A DNA stretch of 64,000 nt from Nocardioides sp. YIM 152315. GTDB lineage: Bacteria > Actinomycetota > Actinomycetes > Propionibacteriales > Nocardioidaceae. The notes beneath the pieces were generated by a model. That model saw only the letters and a list, made by a program, of their open reading frames with translations, searched no databases and was not told where the DNA came from. The translations under genes and the position numbers were made by a program. This document shows positions 43,559 to 53,367 of this stretch, piece by piece. The first letter of the stretch is position 1. The number at the start of each line of letters is the position of its first letter. The stretch covers positions 21,474-85,473 of the forward strand of contig NZ_JARGER010000006.1 in the NCBI RefSeq assembly GCF_029210375.1. Reading direction: 5' to 3'.

Positions 43559-44571
43559 CCACCCACACCGCTCCCCCGACAGCACCGCCGGCGTCCGCAT
43601 CCCTGCTCACCGAGCTGAACCTGGGCAAGGACCGGTTCCTCGATGTCGTCGACCTGGCGCAGCAGCTCAAAGACGCCCGTCGGCAGCAGCGAGAACGGCC
43701 GATGCTAAGGAGCCGCAACATCGCGCTCGTGTTCCAGAAAGCCTCCACCCGCACCCGGTGCGCCTTCGAGGTCGCCGCCGCAGACCAGGGCGCCCACACC
43801 ACCTACCTCGGTCCGGACGGCACCCATCTCGGGCACGAGGAGAGCATCGCCGACACTGCCCGCGTCCTCGGCCACCTCTACGACGGCATCGCGTTCCGCG
43901 GCTTCGCCCAAGAGACCATCGAGGAGATGGCCCGTCACGCTGGCGTGCCGGTCTGGAACGCGCTCAGCGACGACTGGCACCCCACCCAGATGCTCGCCGA
44001 CGTGCTGACCATCCGCGAGGCATTCCCCGACCGGCGTCGGGTGTCGTGGGCCTACCTCGGAGACGGACGCAACAACGTGGCCCGCTCCATCCTGGTCACC
44101 GGCGCCATGCTCGGCATGGACGTCCGGATCGGATCCCCCCTCGCCCTCCAACCACCACGCACCGTGCAGACGCTCGCCGCCGAGCTGGCCCAGTCCAGCG
44201 GCGGCGGCGCGTGGGTCACCGACGACCCGGTCGGCTCGGTCGCCGGCGCCGACGTCGTCTACACCGACACCTGGGTCAGCATGGGCGAACCGGACTCCGC
44301 GTGGGACGAACGGGTCCCGATGCTGCGCCCCTACCGCGTCACCTGCGACCTGATGGCCATGACCGGCAAGCCCGACAGTCGCTTCATGCACTGCCTGCCC
44401 GCCACCCACGACGACCGCACCGATCTCGGACGCCGGGTGCTGGACCGGTACGGGCTGTTCGGCGCCGAGGTCAGCGACGACGTCTTCAACGCCGACACGT
44501 CACTGGTGTTCCAGCAGGCCGCGAACCGGATGCACACGATCAAGGCCGTCCTCGTCTCGAGCCTGACATGA
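43555..44571 (+). CDS. arcB: Ornithine carbamoyltransferase ArcB (catabolic)
   Basis: The 338-residue enzyme has the carbamoyl-phosphate site [12 protein letters not shown], the [13 protein letters not shown] block, the ornithine site ([13 protein letters not shown]) and HCLPA. In this context it splits citrulline into ornithine and carbamoyl phosphate. No carbamate kinase gene (arcC) follows, so ATP recovery would need a kinase elsewhere. It is coupled to the next gene by ATGA. Confidence 0.94.
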   Translation: MTTHTAPPTAPPASASLLTELNLGKDRFLDVVDLAQQLKDARRQQRERPMLRSRNIALVFQKASTRTRCAFEVAAADQGAHTTYLGPDGTHLGHEESIADTARVLGHLYDGIAFRGFAQETIEEMARHAGVPVWNALSDDWHPTQMLADVLTIREAFPDRRRVSWAYLGDGRNNVARSILVTGAMLGMDVRIGSPLALQPPRTVQTLAAELAQSSGGGAWVTDDPVGSVAGADVVYTDTWVSMGEPDSAWDERVPMLRPYRVTCDLMAMTGKPDSRFMHCLPATHDDRTDLGRRVLDRYGLFGAEVSDDVFNADTSLVFQQAANRMHTIKAVLVSSLT

Positions 44572-46301
44572 ACCCCGACCGCGAACACCGCCTCTCCACC
44601 GCCGTGCTCGTGGTCGGCGCCGGCGGCGCCGGACTCCGCGCCGCGATCGAGGTCGCCGAGCTCGGCGTGGCGGTCCTCGTCTTGGGGAAGCGACCCGCCA
44701 AAGACGCGCACACCACGCTCGCCGCGGGAGGCATCAACGCGGCTCTGGCCACCATGGACCCCGAAGACACCTGGCAGCAGCACGCCGCCGACACCATCAA
44801 GGAGAGCTATCTCCTCGCCAACCCCCGCACTGTCGAGATCACCGCCAAGGGGGCAGCGCGGGGCATCGCAGACCTCGAGCGGTACGGGATGCGCTTCAAC
44901 CGCGAACCGAACGGCAAGATCTCCCAGCGGTACTTCGGCGCCCACCGCTATCGGCGGACCGCCTTCGCCGGCGACTACACCGGCCTCGAGGTCCAACGGG
45001 CGCTCATGCGCCGTGCCACGCAGCTGGAGATCCCCATCATCGACCGCCTCTACGTCACCCGTCTCCTGGTGAACGACGGCGTCGCCTTCGGTGCCTACGG
45101 GTTCGACCAGATCGACGGCAGCCGGTACCTCATCCACGCCGACGCGGTCATCTTGGCCGCCGGCGGTCACACCCGCATCTGGCGGCACACCTCCTCACGC
45201 CGCGACGAGAACACCGGCGACGCGATGCGGCTCGCCGTCGAGGCCGGCGCCCGGATCCGGGACCCCGAGCTCGTGCAGTTCCATCCCTCCGGGATCCTCG
45301 AGCCCGAGGACGCGGCCGGGACGCTGGTGAGCGAAGCGGCCCGCGGCGAAGGCGGCATCCTCCGCAACGCAGTCGGGGAGCGGTTCATGACCCGCTACGA
45401 CCCGACCCGGATGGAGCTCTCCACCCGCGACCGCGTCGCCCTGGCCAGCTACACCGAGATCAAGGAAGGCCGCGGGACCCCGCACGGGGGCGTCTGGCTC
45501 GACGTCTCCCACCTCCCCCGCGAGGTGATCCTGAGCCGGCTGCCACGGGTCCATCAGACCCTGATGGAACTCCAGATGCTCGACATCACCCGCGAACCGA
45601 TCGAGGTTGCCCCCACGGCCCACTACTCGATGGGTGGGGTCTGGGTGCGACCCGAGGACCACAGCAGCGACGTCGAAGGCCTCTACGCAGTGGGCGAGGC
45701 CGCCAGCGGCCTGCACGGCGCGAACCGGTTAGGCGGCAACTCGCTCATCGAGCTGCTCGTCTTCGGTCGCATCGTGGGACAGGCGGCCGTGGCGCGCTCC
45801 GAGCAGCTCGCAGCCCAGCGCCGATCTGCCGGAGCGGTCAACGACGCGCGTGCCGACGTGGATCGGCTGGCAGCGGCCGAGGGCCCGGAAAGCCCGCGGC
45901 TGCTGCAGCGCGCCATCCGCAACATCATGACGGAACGCGCTGGGGTGGTCCGCGACGAAGCGGGACTCAAAGCCGGGATCTCCGAGCTGGCGGAGGCGGA
46001 GGACCGAACCGCCGCAATCGGGGTGCACCCGGACCTCGCCGGCTACCAAGACCTGGCTCATGCGTTCGACCTCCGGTCCTCGATCACCGCCGCCCGAGCC
46101 ACCCTCGAAGCCGCCGTCGAACGGCGCGAAACTCGGGGATGCCACAACCGCAGCGACTACCCCGAGCTCGATCCCGAGCTGCAGGTCAACTTCGTGTGGT
46201 CGCCAGGGGCCGGCGTGGTACGTGAAGAGATCCCACCGATCCGTCCGGACATCAAGAGCCGGATGCAGGACGTGTCCACCGTGGGCAAGCTGGCCGAGTA
46301 G
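44568..46301 (+). CDS. Fumarate reductase/succinate dehydrogenase-type flavoprotein
   Basis: The 577-residue protein has the FAD motif VVGAGGAGLRAAIE at its N-terminus and HTTLAAGGINAAL, where the histidine that carries covalent FAD in SdhA/FrdA is kept. QFHPSGI, TAHYSMGGVWV and HGANRLGGNSLIELLVFGR supply the substrate site and C-terminal FAD contacts. It could be a fumarate reductase or L-aspartate oxidase-like enzyme. No iron-sulfur or membrane subunit is nearby. Its ATG overlaps the arcB stop, tying it to the arginine-deiminase operon. Confidence 0.88.
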   Translation: MNPDREHRLSTAVLVVGAGGAGLRAAIEVAELGVAVLVLGKRPAKDAHTTLAAGGINAALATMDPEDTWQQHAADTIKESYLLANPRTVEITAKGAARGIADLERYGMRFNREPNGKISQRYFGAHRYRRTAFAGDYTGLEVQRALMRRATQLEIPIIDRLYVTRLLVNDGVAFGAYGFDQIDGSRYLIHADAVILAAGGHTRIWRHTSSRRDENTGDAMRLAVEAGARIRDPELVQFHPSGILEPEDAAGTLVSEAARGEGGILRNAVGERFMTRYDPTRMELSTRDRVALASYTEIKEGRGTPHGGVWLDVSHLPREVILSRLPRVHQTLMELQMLDITREPIEVAPTAHYSMGGVWVRPEDHSSDVEGLYAVGEAASGLHGANRLGGNSLIELLVFGRIVGQAAVARSEQLAAQRRSAGAVNDARADVDRLAAAEGPESPRLLQRAIRNIMTERAGVVRDEAGLKAGISELAEAEDRTAAIGVHPDLAGYQDLAHAFDLRSSITAARATLEAAVERRETRGCHNRSDYPELDPELQVNFVWSPGAGVVREEIPPIRPDIKSRMQDVSTVGKLAE

Positions 46302-46314
46302 CTGCGGCGCGACC

Positions 46315-46692
46315 ATGACCTCATCCTCATCGTTGCCCCACCAAGACATCGCCACGCGGAACCTGGCGCGACACTGCCTCCACACCTTGGCGCGCCGCGA
46401 TCTGGTCCGGGCGCAGCACTCTGAACTCGGCCGGAATGTGCGGCTGCTGGGAAGCCCCGGCGGCCCCAACTCCTGGCTGATCGCCCTGACCGGGAACTCC
46501 GATCTCAGCGGAGAAGCCCTCGTCCGGGGGCCTTATCTGTTGCAGGTTCTCCAAGGACAGCTCCGCATCCACCGTGCGGGCCGCGAGCTACGGATCTTCC
46601 CGGGAGACCTGCTTGAGCTTCCGAGGCCTTCGGTGCGGGTGGCAGCGATCGGTCCGGCCGCGGTGATCGTCACCGGAGAATCTGCGCACTAG
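46315..46692 (+). CDS. Small cupin-like protein
   Basis: The 125-residue protein has a C-terminal cupin-type beta-roll segment (YLLQVLQGQLRIHRAGRELRIFPGDLLELPRP) with few metal-binding histidines. It follows the flavoprotein by 13 bp and is probably the last gene of the arc operon. It could be a sensor or a small binding protein; there is no DNA-binding domain. The start at ATG 46315 was chosen by position. Confidence 0.65.
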   Translation: MTSSSSLPHQDIATRNLARHCLHTLARRDLVRAQHSELGRNVRLLGSPGGPNSWLIALTGNSDLSGEALVRGPYLLQVLQGQLRIHRAGRELRIFPGDLLELPRPSVRVAAIGPAAVIVTGESAH

Positions 46693-46750
46693 AAGCGCCT
46701 CAGACCCTCGGTCCTGTCAAGCGTCGCTCCCGTGTGTTCGGCCCTCGCGA

Positions 46751-49525
46751 TTATGAGCTCACCGAGAATCCTGGATCCTCCAGGTCGTCGCCCAGAGCTA
46801 CGCGAAGGTCCCGGCGCGACGTGACCTCCAACTTCTGGAAGACCTTGCGAAGGTGCCACTCGATCGTATGACGGCTCAAGTACAGCTCGGCGCCGATCTG
46901 CGAATTGGTCAGCCCACTGGCAGCCAGCCTGGCAATGTGCGCCTCCCGGCCCGTCAGGCCTTCTCGCTTCCTTTCGCCCTTCTTGCGCGATGTCGCGCCA
47001 CTCGCCTCCACCTCATGCCGCGCTCGTTCGGCGAAGCCCTCGAGACCCATCTCGTTGAACATCGAGAAGGCGAGTCCGAGTTGCGCATGGGCCTCGTTCT
47101 GCCGCCCGCCCCGGCGCAACCACTCGCCGTAGACCAGATGGCTTCGCGCCAACTCGGGCCGCAAGGGAGTTGCTCCGAGGTGCTCGATGGCCTTCCGGTA
47201 CAACGTTTCGGCTGCGTCGGTGTCGTCGAGGAGAGCTTGCGACCTAGCCGCGATGCCGAGGGCCCAGTCGCTGCCGCCCCGTTCAGCGCTCGCGATGATC
47301 CGCGACAAAGGTTCCACTGCAAGGTGTGGCTGCCGCAGCCTTGCGGCAGCTTCGACGAACTCGACCATCGCCCAAACGGATACAAACAAGTCAGGCCACG
47401 CGTCCCAGGTGCGCTGAGCGTAGGCGAGCGCGTCCTCGTAGCGGCAAAGGCCGTTCGCGAGCATTGCCATGGTCCAGTGGCTGAACTGGTGGGCGAAACC
47501 GTCACCATCGAGCGCGGCTCGCTCGCCCGCCGATTCGATGATCAGGCGAGACTCAGGCTCGCGGCCGCGAACCGCAGCGAGCAGCATGCCGCCGAAAGCG
47601 GCGATCTGCGTTCCCGTCGCTTCGCTGATCACTTCGGACTCGGCACCTACCCGGTCCGCTCCGTCCAGGTCACCACTCCAGGCCAACACAAGTCCCAGGC
47701 CGCTCAGACTGATCGCGAGCGCGCCTAGCGCTCCGCTTTCACGCGCTTGCCGCATCTGCCGACCCAGGGTCTGGTTCCAGCTCTCGAAGTCCCAAAGCTC
47801 GACCGAAGCGCACGCAGCGATGACCGCCCAGCGCATGCCACGCTCTTCCAGCGGCGACGAGTTCAGGTAGGTCCGAACTGCCCGGCGAAGTGTCGGTTGA
47901 GCTGCCGCGCGTCCGTCCAGGATGAGCGAGGACATGCCGAGAAGCAGCAAGTCCGAGCCGTCCGAAGCATCATGGCGCGGTGGTGAGGCCTGAACTGCTA
48001 CGGAGACGTCGCGCATGGTGGTCTCGGAGGTGTCACCCCCGAAGAGGGCGCCAGCCCAGGCATCGAGATATGCTTCGCAGGCCAGGTCGTCGTCGAGTCC
48101 GTCGAGCTTCTTGGCCGTTGCGAGTAGCAGGGTCGCCGCATGACTGGCGGCGCCAGACGCGAGCGAAACTTGTCCCCGCAACAGGTCAACGCGCGCCTGA
48201 AGTCCTGGGTCGAGCGACCCTCCGCGCACATAGGTGAGGGCGTCGAGCGCGGCCTCGAACTCGCCGGCATGGAGGCTGACCCGCGCAGCGGCCAGCGCAC
48301 GTTCCAGCCGGTGCTCGGGCTCTTCGGTGAGGACCACAGATCGTCGGAGGAAGGCTGCGGCTGAGGCCAGGCCACCTCTTGCTCGAGCTCGGTCCGCGGA
48401 CGCTTCAAGTTCTTGGGCGACCTGCTCATCTGGGCCGAGCGCCGCCGCAGCCAGATGCCACGCGCGGCGATCGGCATCCGCGGCCGGCCCCAAAGATTCT
48501 GCGAGTGACCGGTGTACTCGTCGGCGGTCGTGGGGTGTAGCAGCCCGGTACGCCGCCGATCGAACGAGGGGGTGACGGAACCGGACATGATTGTCGACTG
48601 CGAGGAGGCCCGCGGTCTCGGTGGCCAACGCCGCATCGGCCTCGATGCCGAGTCGTCCGGCGGCGTCCCTCAAGAGTTGGGGGTCATCAGCGGGCTCAGC
48701 TGCAGCAACCAGCAGAAGCAACCGGGCCGCCTCCGAGAGGGCGTCGATCCGCTCTGCGAAGGCGCTCTCGATGGAGCTCGGTAGTTCTCGTGGGGCCAAC
48801 AGTCCCAACGCACCGGGCAGTTGGCTCGGGTTCATCCTCCTGGGCAGCTCCAGCAGCGCAAGCGGGTTGCCGCGGGCTTCTGCTAGTAGCCGTTCCCGGA
48901 CGCCGCGGTCAAGCGGGCCGATGATCACGCTGGCGAGCAGCAACCGCGCGTCAGCCTTCGTCAGGCCCTCGATGGGCAGTACGGCGAGACCGTTGAAGTC
49001 CGCTTCGCGCGATGGTGTGCGGACCGCAAAGACGATGGCGATTCGCTCTGCAAGGAGCCGCCGCCCGATGAACTCGAACACTTGTCGCGATGCGCTGTCG
49101 AGCCACTGCGCGTCATCCACGAGACACAGCAGTGGCTGGTGCCCGGCGGCCTCTGAGAGGAGGCTTAGGGCGGCGAGCGACACCAGGAAGCGCTCGGGGG
49201 GCTCGCCCTGGCTGATGCCGAGCGCGACTGTCAGGGCGTTCTGTTGGGGCTGGGGCAGAGCCGACAGGTGGTCGAGCAGTGGAGCGCACAGTTGATGAAG
49301 CGCCGCGAATGGCAGCTCCGTCTCGGACTCGACCCCGACTGCCCTCCTGATGCGAAACCCTGTGGCTGTCTCTTCGCAGTATTGAAGCAAAGCGCTCTTT
49401 CCGATGCCCGCCTCGCCGCGGAGGACAAGCGCTGCCCCCCCGCCGGCTTGCGCAGCATTCAAGAGGCCGTCCAGCATCCGCCGCTCGGACTGGCGGCCGA
49501 TCAACCCGAGATCGTCCTTCGGCAC
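46751..49525 (-). CDS. LAL-type large LuxR transcriptional regulator (copy 1)
   Basis: The 924-residue MalT/LAL-type regulator has an N-terminal ATPase with Walker A GEAGIGKSALL (near residue 40) and Walker B LCLVDDAQWLD. A long helical repeat region follows. The C-terminal LuxR helix-turn-helix reads LTGREAHIARLAASGLTNSQIG, then LYLSRHTIEWHLRKVFQKL. Such proteins need ATP and an inducer to activate operons. GTG 49525 is the start. It diverges from copy 2 with a 657-bp gap. Confidence 0.92.
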   Translation of the reverse strand: MPKDDLGLIGRQSERRMLDGLLNAAQAGGGAALVLRGEAGIGKSALLQYCEETATGFRIRRAVGVESETELPFAALHQLCAPLLDHLSALPQPQQNALTVALGISQGEPPERFLVSLAALSLLSEAAGHQPLLCLVDDAQWLDSASRQVFEFIGRRLLAERIAIVFAVRTPSREADFNGLAVLPIEGLTKADARLLLASVIIGPLDRGVRERLLAEARGNPLALLELPRRMNPSQLPGALGLLAPRELPSSIESAFAERIDALSEAARLLLLVAAAEPADDPQLLRDAAGRLGIEADAALATETAGLLAVDNHVRFRHPLVRSAAYRAATPHDRRRVHRSLAESLGPAADADRRAWHLAAAALGPDEQVAQELEASADRARARGGLASAAAFLRRSVVLTEEPEHRLERALAAARVSLHAGEFEAALDALTYVRGGSLDPGLQARVDLLRGQVSLASGAASHAATLLLATAKKLDGLDDDLACEAYLDAWAGALFGGDTSETTMRDVSVAVQASPPRHDASDGSDLLLLGMSSLILDGRAAAQPTLRRAVRTYLNSSPLEERGMRWAVIAACASVELWDFESWNQTLGRQMRQARESGALGALAISLSGLGLVLAWSGDLDGADRVGAESEVISEATGTQIAAFGGMLLAAVRGREPESRLIIESAGERAALDGDGFAHQFSHWTMAMLANGLCRYEDALAYAQRTWDAWPDLFVSVWAMVEFVEAAARLRQPHLAVEPLSRIIASAERGGSDWALGIAARSQALLDDTDAAETLYRKAIEHLGATPLRPELARSHLVYGEWLRRGGRQNEAHAQLGLAFSMFNEMGLEGFAERARHEVEASGATSRKKGERKREGLTGREAHIARLAASGLTNSQIGAELYLSRHTIEWHLRKVFQKLEVTSRRDLRVALGDDLEDPGFSVSS

Positions 49526-50182
49526 TATGGCCGAACGTCGCCGAGTGGAGGGCGGCGGGGTACCGTTCGCTCGTCACAGTCCGTAGCGGGGGGATCCGAA
49601 CAGAACGGGGCAGCAAGCGCCCCTCCTCGGGGCGCTGTCGTCCGCACAGACATGCCAACTCCTCGGTCCTAGGCCTCCTGAGAGTGTCCTCCCGCTCACC
49701 AAGGTAAATCCAGAGAATTCACGTATATCGTCGCCACCCGTCCGCATTGCGGACGGGTGGCGCTAGAAGGCGGTAGGGCTGAGATCAGCGACCGCTACCC
49801 AGCCAGCATCACGTCTCTGAGGACCCGCAGGTGCGACGCCGTCACCACCACGGATGCCGGCGACACGCGACCTGACCGATCGCCAAGTCCTGCCCGACGG
49901 CAGCTCGGGTCGACGCGCCTGCAGCGGGCGTGGATGGCGTTGGCCTACGCTCCGGCTGGCAGTCGAATCGCACAAGCCGGGCAGCAACGGGATCAGCGCG
50001 TTGATGCGGCCCGATCAACGTCGCGACTTTCGTTCACCCAGATGTGGATGTCGCTCGCCCACTCCTCGAAACGAGGCGCGAGGGGCTTGCCGCGCTGCGA
50101 CCAGCGGTGCCACGGTTAGCGAGGTTGCTGGCTGCGGCGACGACCGCGCCGGGGGGCCTTTCCTTGAGAGGCGGAGTTGGTG
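49526..50182. other. Divergent intergenic region between two LAL regulators
   Basis: No supported gene is seen in these 657 bases. An A/T-richer patch (about 49700-49730, AGGTAAATCCAGAGAATTC) may hold promoters. A perfect 14-bp hairpin lies at 49732-49762. The remaining right half shows only short frames with poor codon use and may be decayed sequence. Confidence 0.5.
49732..49762. repeat. Perfect 14-bp stem hairpin
   Basis: CGCCACCCGTCCGC (49732-49745) is followed by ATT and its exact inverse complement GCGGACGGGTGGCG (49749-49762). It may be a terminator, a recombination or replication element, or an RNA structure in the leader of either regulator. No T-tract is present. Confidence 0.75.
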
Positions 50183-52966
50183 ATGGTCTCACGCGGTTCA
50201 GCGTCGCTGCACGGCCGTGAGTCCGAGCGCCAGCTCCTTGGTGACCTCCTCCAGACGGCGACCGGCGGTACCAGCGCAGTCATGGTTGTCCAGGGCGACG
50301 CCGGGATCGGTAAGTCAGCGCTGCTCGACTCCCTGGAGGACGAAGCAAACGGTTGGCGGGTACTGCGCGCGTCAGGTGTTCAGTCGGAAATGGAGATCGC
50401 CTTCGCCGGCCTGCACCAGTTGTGCGGCGTCCTCTTGCCCGCATTGCCAGCGCTCCCACCGCCCCAGGCAGAGGCACTCGCCACGGCCTTCGGGTTAGCT
50501 CCAGGAGCCCCGCCGGACAGGTTCATGGTCGGACTCGCGACCCTCAACCTGCTGACCGAGGACACAGACGTCCAGCCGTTGCTGTGCTTGATCGACGATG
50601 CCCAATGGCTCGATCAGACCTCCCTGCAAACCCTGACCTTCGTCGCGCGTCGCCTCCTTGCCGAGCAGGTCGTCCTGGTCTTTGCCACGAGGCCGGGCGA
50701 GAACGACAGCGTATGGACCGGGCTACCTCAGTTGATCCTCTCGGGACTGTCGGCGCCTGATTCGGCAGCCCTTCTGGAATCAGTGGTCCCCCAGAGTCTG
50801 GACGCACGAGTCCGTAACCGCATCCTGGCCGAGAGCAAGGGGAACCCGCTCGCGCTCCTAGAGCTCGGTCGACAATCGTCCGCAACAGACCTGAATTTCG
50901 GCATCGAGCCCTCCCGCTCTCAATCGGTCGCTGACCGTGTCGAGCGTCAGTTCCAAGCCGAACTGGGGCAACTGCCAGAGGCGACTCAGAAACTTCTCTT
51001 GATAGCCGCGGCCGACCCGCTCGGCGACGTCGGGCTTCTCTGGCGCGCCGCAGCGACGCTGGGGGTAGATCCCGCTGCCATCGAGCCGGCCGAGACGTCC
51101 GGCGTCGTCGACCTTCACAACGGCGTTCAATTTCGTCACCCGCTGATGCGGTCTGCGGCCTACCAAAGTGCCGCGCTCGCCGAGCGCCAACAGGTACACC
51201 AGGCCTTGGCCGACGTCACGGACGCATTGCGCGACCCAGATCGCCGCGCTTGGCACCACGCGCAGAGCACTGCAGCGGCCGACGAAGACGTTGCCGCTGA
51301 ACTTGAGACCGCCGCGGACCGTGCCATCGTCCGCGGCGGGCTGGCGGCTGCTGCCGCGTTCCTGACCCGCGCCGCTTTCCTCTCCCCTGCGGAAGATCGC
51401 CGGCTTGATCGTGAACTTCGCGCTGCCGAGACCGCCCTGGCCGCTGGAAACATCGAGGAAGTTCTGCACCTTCTCGACGCGCTCGATTCCGCCGCGCTCG
51501 ACGGCCTGCGCGGCGCAAGGTTCGAGCTGCTCAGCGCCCAGATCGCCTTCGCATCCGCCAGAGGCGGCGACGCCCTCCTGTTGCTCCTGGCCGCTGCCCG
51601 GCGCCTCGAGCCGCTGGCTCCGTCGATGGCAGCCGACACGTTCCTGGCTGCAGTGCAGGCGGGTCTCTTTGCCGGGCGACTGGCTCCCGAGCCTGGCGTT
51701 GTCGAGGTGGCTCGAGTCGCCCGTTCGGCGTCCATGCCTGACGTCCCCCGCCGGAGCGACCAGATGCTTCTCGCGCTCTCGACGCTCTTGGTGGACGGGC
51801 TCGAGGTAGCTGCTCCCCAACTGCGACGTGCCTATGAGCCCTACCTCAGCGATGGCGTGCCGGTGGAGGAGTCGCTTCGCCTGTTACAGGTCACCACGGT
51901 CTCCGCGAACTACCTCTGGGATCTCGAATCCTCGATAGCCATGAGCGACCGGCTGGTCAACCTGGCACGAGAAGCAGGCGCTGTCATCACCCTGCAACTG
52001 GGGCTGACCGCAGCTGCCTACGCGCGCCTCTTCGCTGGAGACTTAGCGATAGCCGCCGCTCATCTCGACGAGGCACAGGAACTCTCTACGGCATCTGGCT
52101 CGCCGGTCCACCCCTACACGGCGGTTGCCATGGCGGGTTTCACTGGCGACCTGAACGAGGGTGCCGCCTTCGTGAGATCCGCGGAGCGGGCAGCCGAGGA
52201 GCGCGGCGAAGGCCTAGTCGTGTGCTTGTGCAAATGGTCTCTGGCGATGGCTTACAACGGCAACGGCAATTACGCCGAGGCGCTGGCACACTGTCGCGCC
52301 CTGCTTTTCAGGAATAGTGAGCACGTGCTGATGCTCGCGCCGTTCGAACTCGCGCCGAATGCCTGGGCGCTCGCGGAGCTTGTCGAGGCAGCGGTCCGGT
52401 GCGGAGACATGGCGGCCGCTGCCTCTGCAGTTGACGCACTTGCAGAGATCGCAGCGATAAGCGGGACAGATTGGTCCCTCGGAGTGGCAGCGTGCGCTCG
52501 CGCTCAGCTCAGTGCCGACGAGATCGCAGAAGAGCACTTCCTGGAGGCGATCGGGTACCTCGGCCGGAGCATTGCTCGCGTCGATCACGCGAGAGCGCTG
52601 CTCCTGTTCGGGGAGTGGCTGCACAAGGTCGGCCGTCGCGCGGCCGCGCGCGAACCTCTTCGCCAAGCGTATGACTCCTTCGTCGCCATGGGTGTGCGAG
52701 CGTTCGCCGAACGCGCCGGCCGAGAACTTTCGGCTACCGGAGCCGAGATCGTCGCTCGCGTCGACGAGTCGAAGCACCACGTCCTGTCCGCTCAGGAACT
52801 GCACATCGCTCGACTCGCGGCAGCCGGACGGACGAACCCGGAGATCGGGTCGGAGCTATTCCTCAGCAAGCACACCATCGAGTGGCATCTGCGCAAGGTA
52901 TTCGCGAAGTTGAGCATCACCAGTCGCCACGAGCTCGGTGACGCCCTGGGAACCGCCCTTGCATAG
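50183..52966 (+). CDS. LAL-type large LuxR transcriptional regulator (copy 2)
   Basis: The 927-residue protein has the same architecture as copy 1: Walker A GDAGIGKSALL, Walker B LCLIDDAQWLD, a helical repeat middle, and the LuxR helix-turn-helix LSAQELHIARLAAAGRTNPEIG with LFLSKHTIEWHLRKVFAKL. The two are clear paralogues. ATG 50183 is preferred over upstream TTG/GTG codons. Possible targets are the arc operon, the other regulators or the genes to the right; no evidence decides. Confidence 0.92.
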   Translation: MVSRGSASLHGRESERQLLGDLLQTATGGTSAVMVVQGDAGIGKSALLDSLEDEANGWRVLRASGVQSEMEIAFAGLHQLCGVLLPALPALPPPQAEALATAFGLAPGAPPDRFMVGLATLNLLTEDTDVQPLLCLIDDAQWLDQTSLQTLTFVARRLLAEQVVLVFATRPGENDSVWTGLPQLILSGLSAPDSAALLESVVPQSLDARVRNRILAESKGNPLALLELGRQSSATDLNFGIEPSRSQSVADRVERQFQAELGQLPEATQKLLLIAAADPLGDVGLLWRAAATLGVDPAAIEPAETSGVVDLHNGVQFRHPLMRSAAYQSAALAERQQVHQALADVTDALRDPDRRAWHHAQSTAAADEDVAAELETAADRAIVRGGLAAAAAFLTRAAFLSPAEDRRLDRELRAAETALAAGNIEEVLHLLDALDSAALDGLRGARFELLSAQIAFASARGGDALLLLLAAARRLEPLAPSMAADTFLAAVQAGLFAGRLAPEPGVVEVARVARSASMPDVPRRSDQMLLALSTLLVDGLEVAAPQLRRAYEPYLSDGVPVEESLRLLQVTTVSANYLWDLESSIAMSDRLVNLAREAGAVITLQLGLTAAAYARLFAGDLAIAAAHLDEAQELSTASGSPVHPYTAVAMAGFTGDLNEGAAFVRSAERAAEERGEGLVVCLCKWSLAMAYNGNGNYAEALAHCRALLFRNSEHVLMLAPFELAPNAWALAELVEAAVRCGDMAAAASAVDALAEIAAISGTDWSLGVAACARAQLSADEIAEEHFLEAIGYLGRSIARVDHARALLLFGEWLHKVGRRAAAREPLRQAYDSFVAMGVRAFAERAGRELSATGAEIVARVDESKHHVLSAQELHIARLAAAGRTNPEIGSELFLSKHTIEWHLRKVFAKLSITSRHELGDALGTALA

Positions 52967-53367
52967 GTGGCACAGCGGTAAACGCAGCGAGGCGGTGAGC
53001 ACCACTCGAGCTCCAGTGACGACACGACGGGAGCCTGGGCACCCGGACCAGCCCTGAGCTCCGCTGCCGACTCGCTCACGAGTGAATCACGACGCATGTT
53101 GTCTGACCGTGCAGTTCGAGCGGCCCCGCCCCGCCTTCCGGAGGGGCAAACAGTCAGCCCCTGAAGTGGAGCACGATCCAACGCCGACCATCGGCCGCGT
53201 GGTCGTGCGCCACCGCCTAGCCACGGACCACGGACGCGTGGCTACGGACTGAACTACGGACCTCACCAGTGACCTCAGTGATGCGAGACTACGTGGTCGC
53301 GCGCGAGGCTCGAGGTTACGGCAGCGCGGGCCTGCTGTCGCTACGAAGACCATCAAGGAGCGTCGCG
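52967..53367. other. Intergenic region before the ECF sigma gene
   Basis: No gene is supported in these 401 bases. An inverted repeat TAGCCACG (53218-53225)/CGTGGCTA (53237-53244) is followed by two spaced CTACGGAC copies near 53242-53260, a possible operator for the sigma gene. I find no copy of the island promoter motif here, so autoregulation by that motif is not evident. Confidence 0.5.

Noticed and set aside
49757..50119. Open frame of 120 codons between the two LAL regulators
   Set aside because: No ribosome-binding site, no family features and poor codon bias; probably not a gene.
53218..53260. Inverted repeat and CTACGGAC copies as a CRISPR-like or iteron array
   Set aside because: Only two short copies exist and spacing is irregular; at most an operator for the sigma gene.
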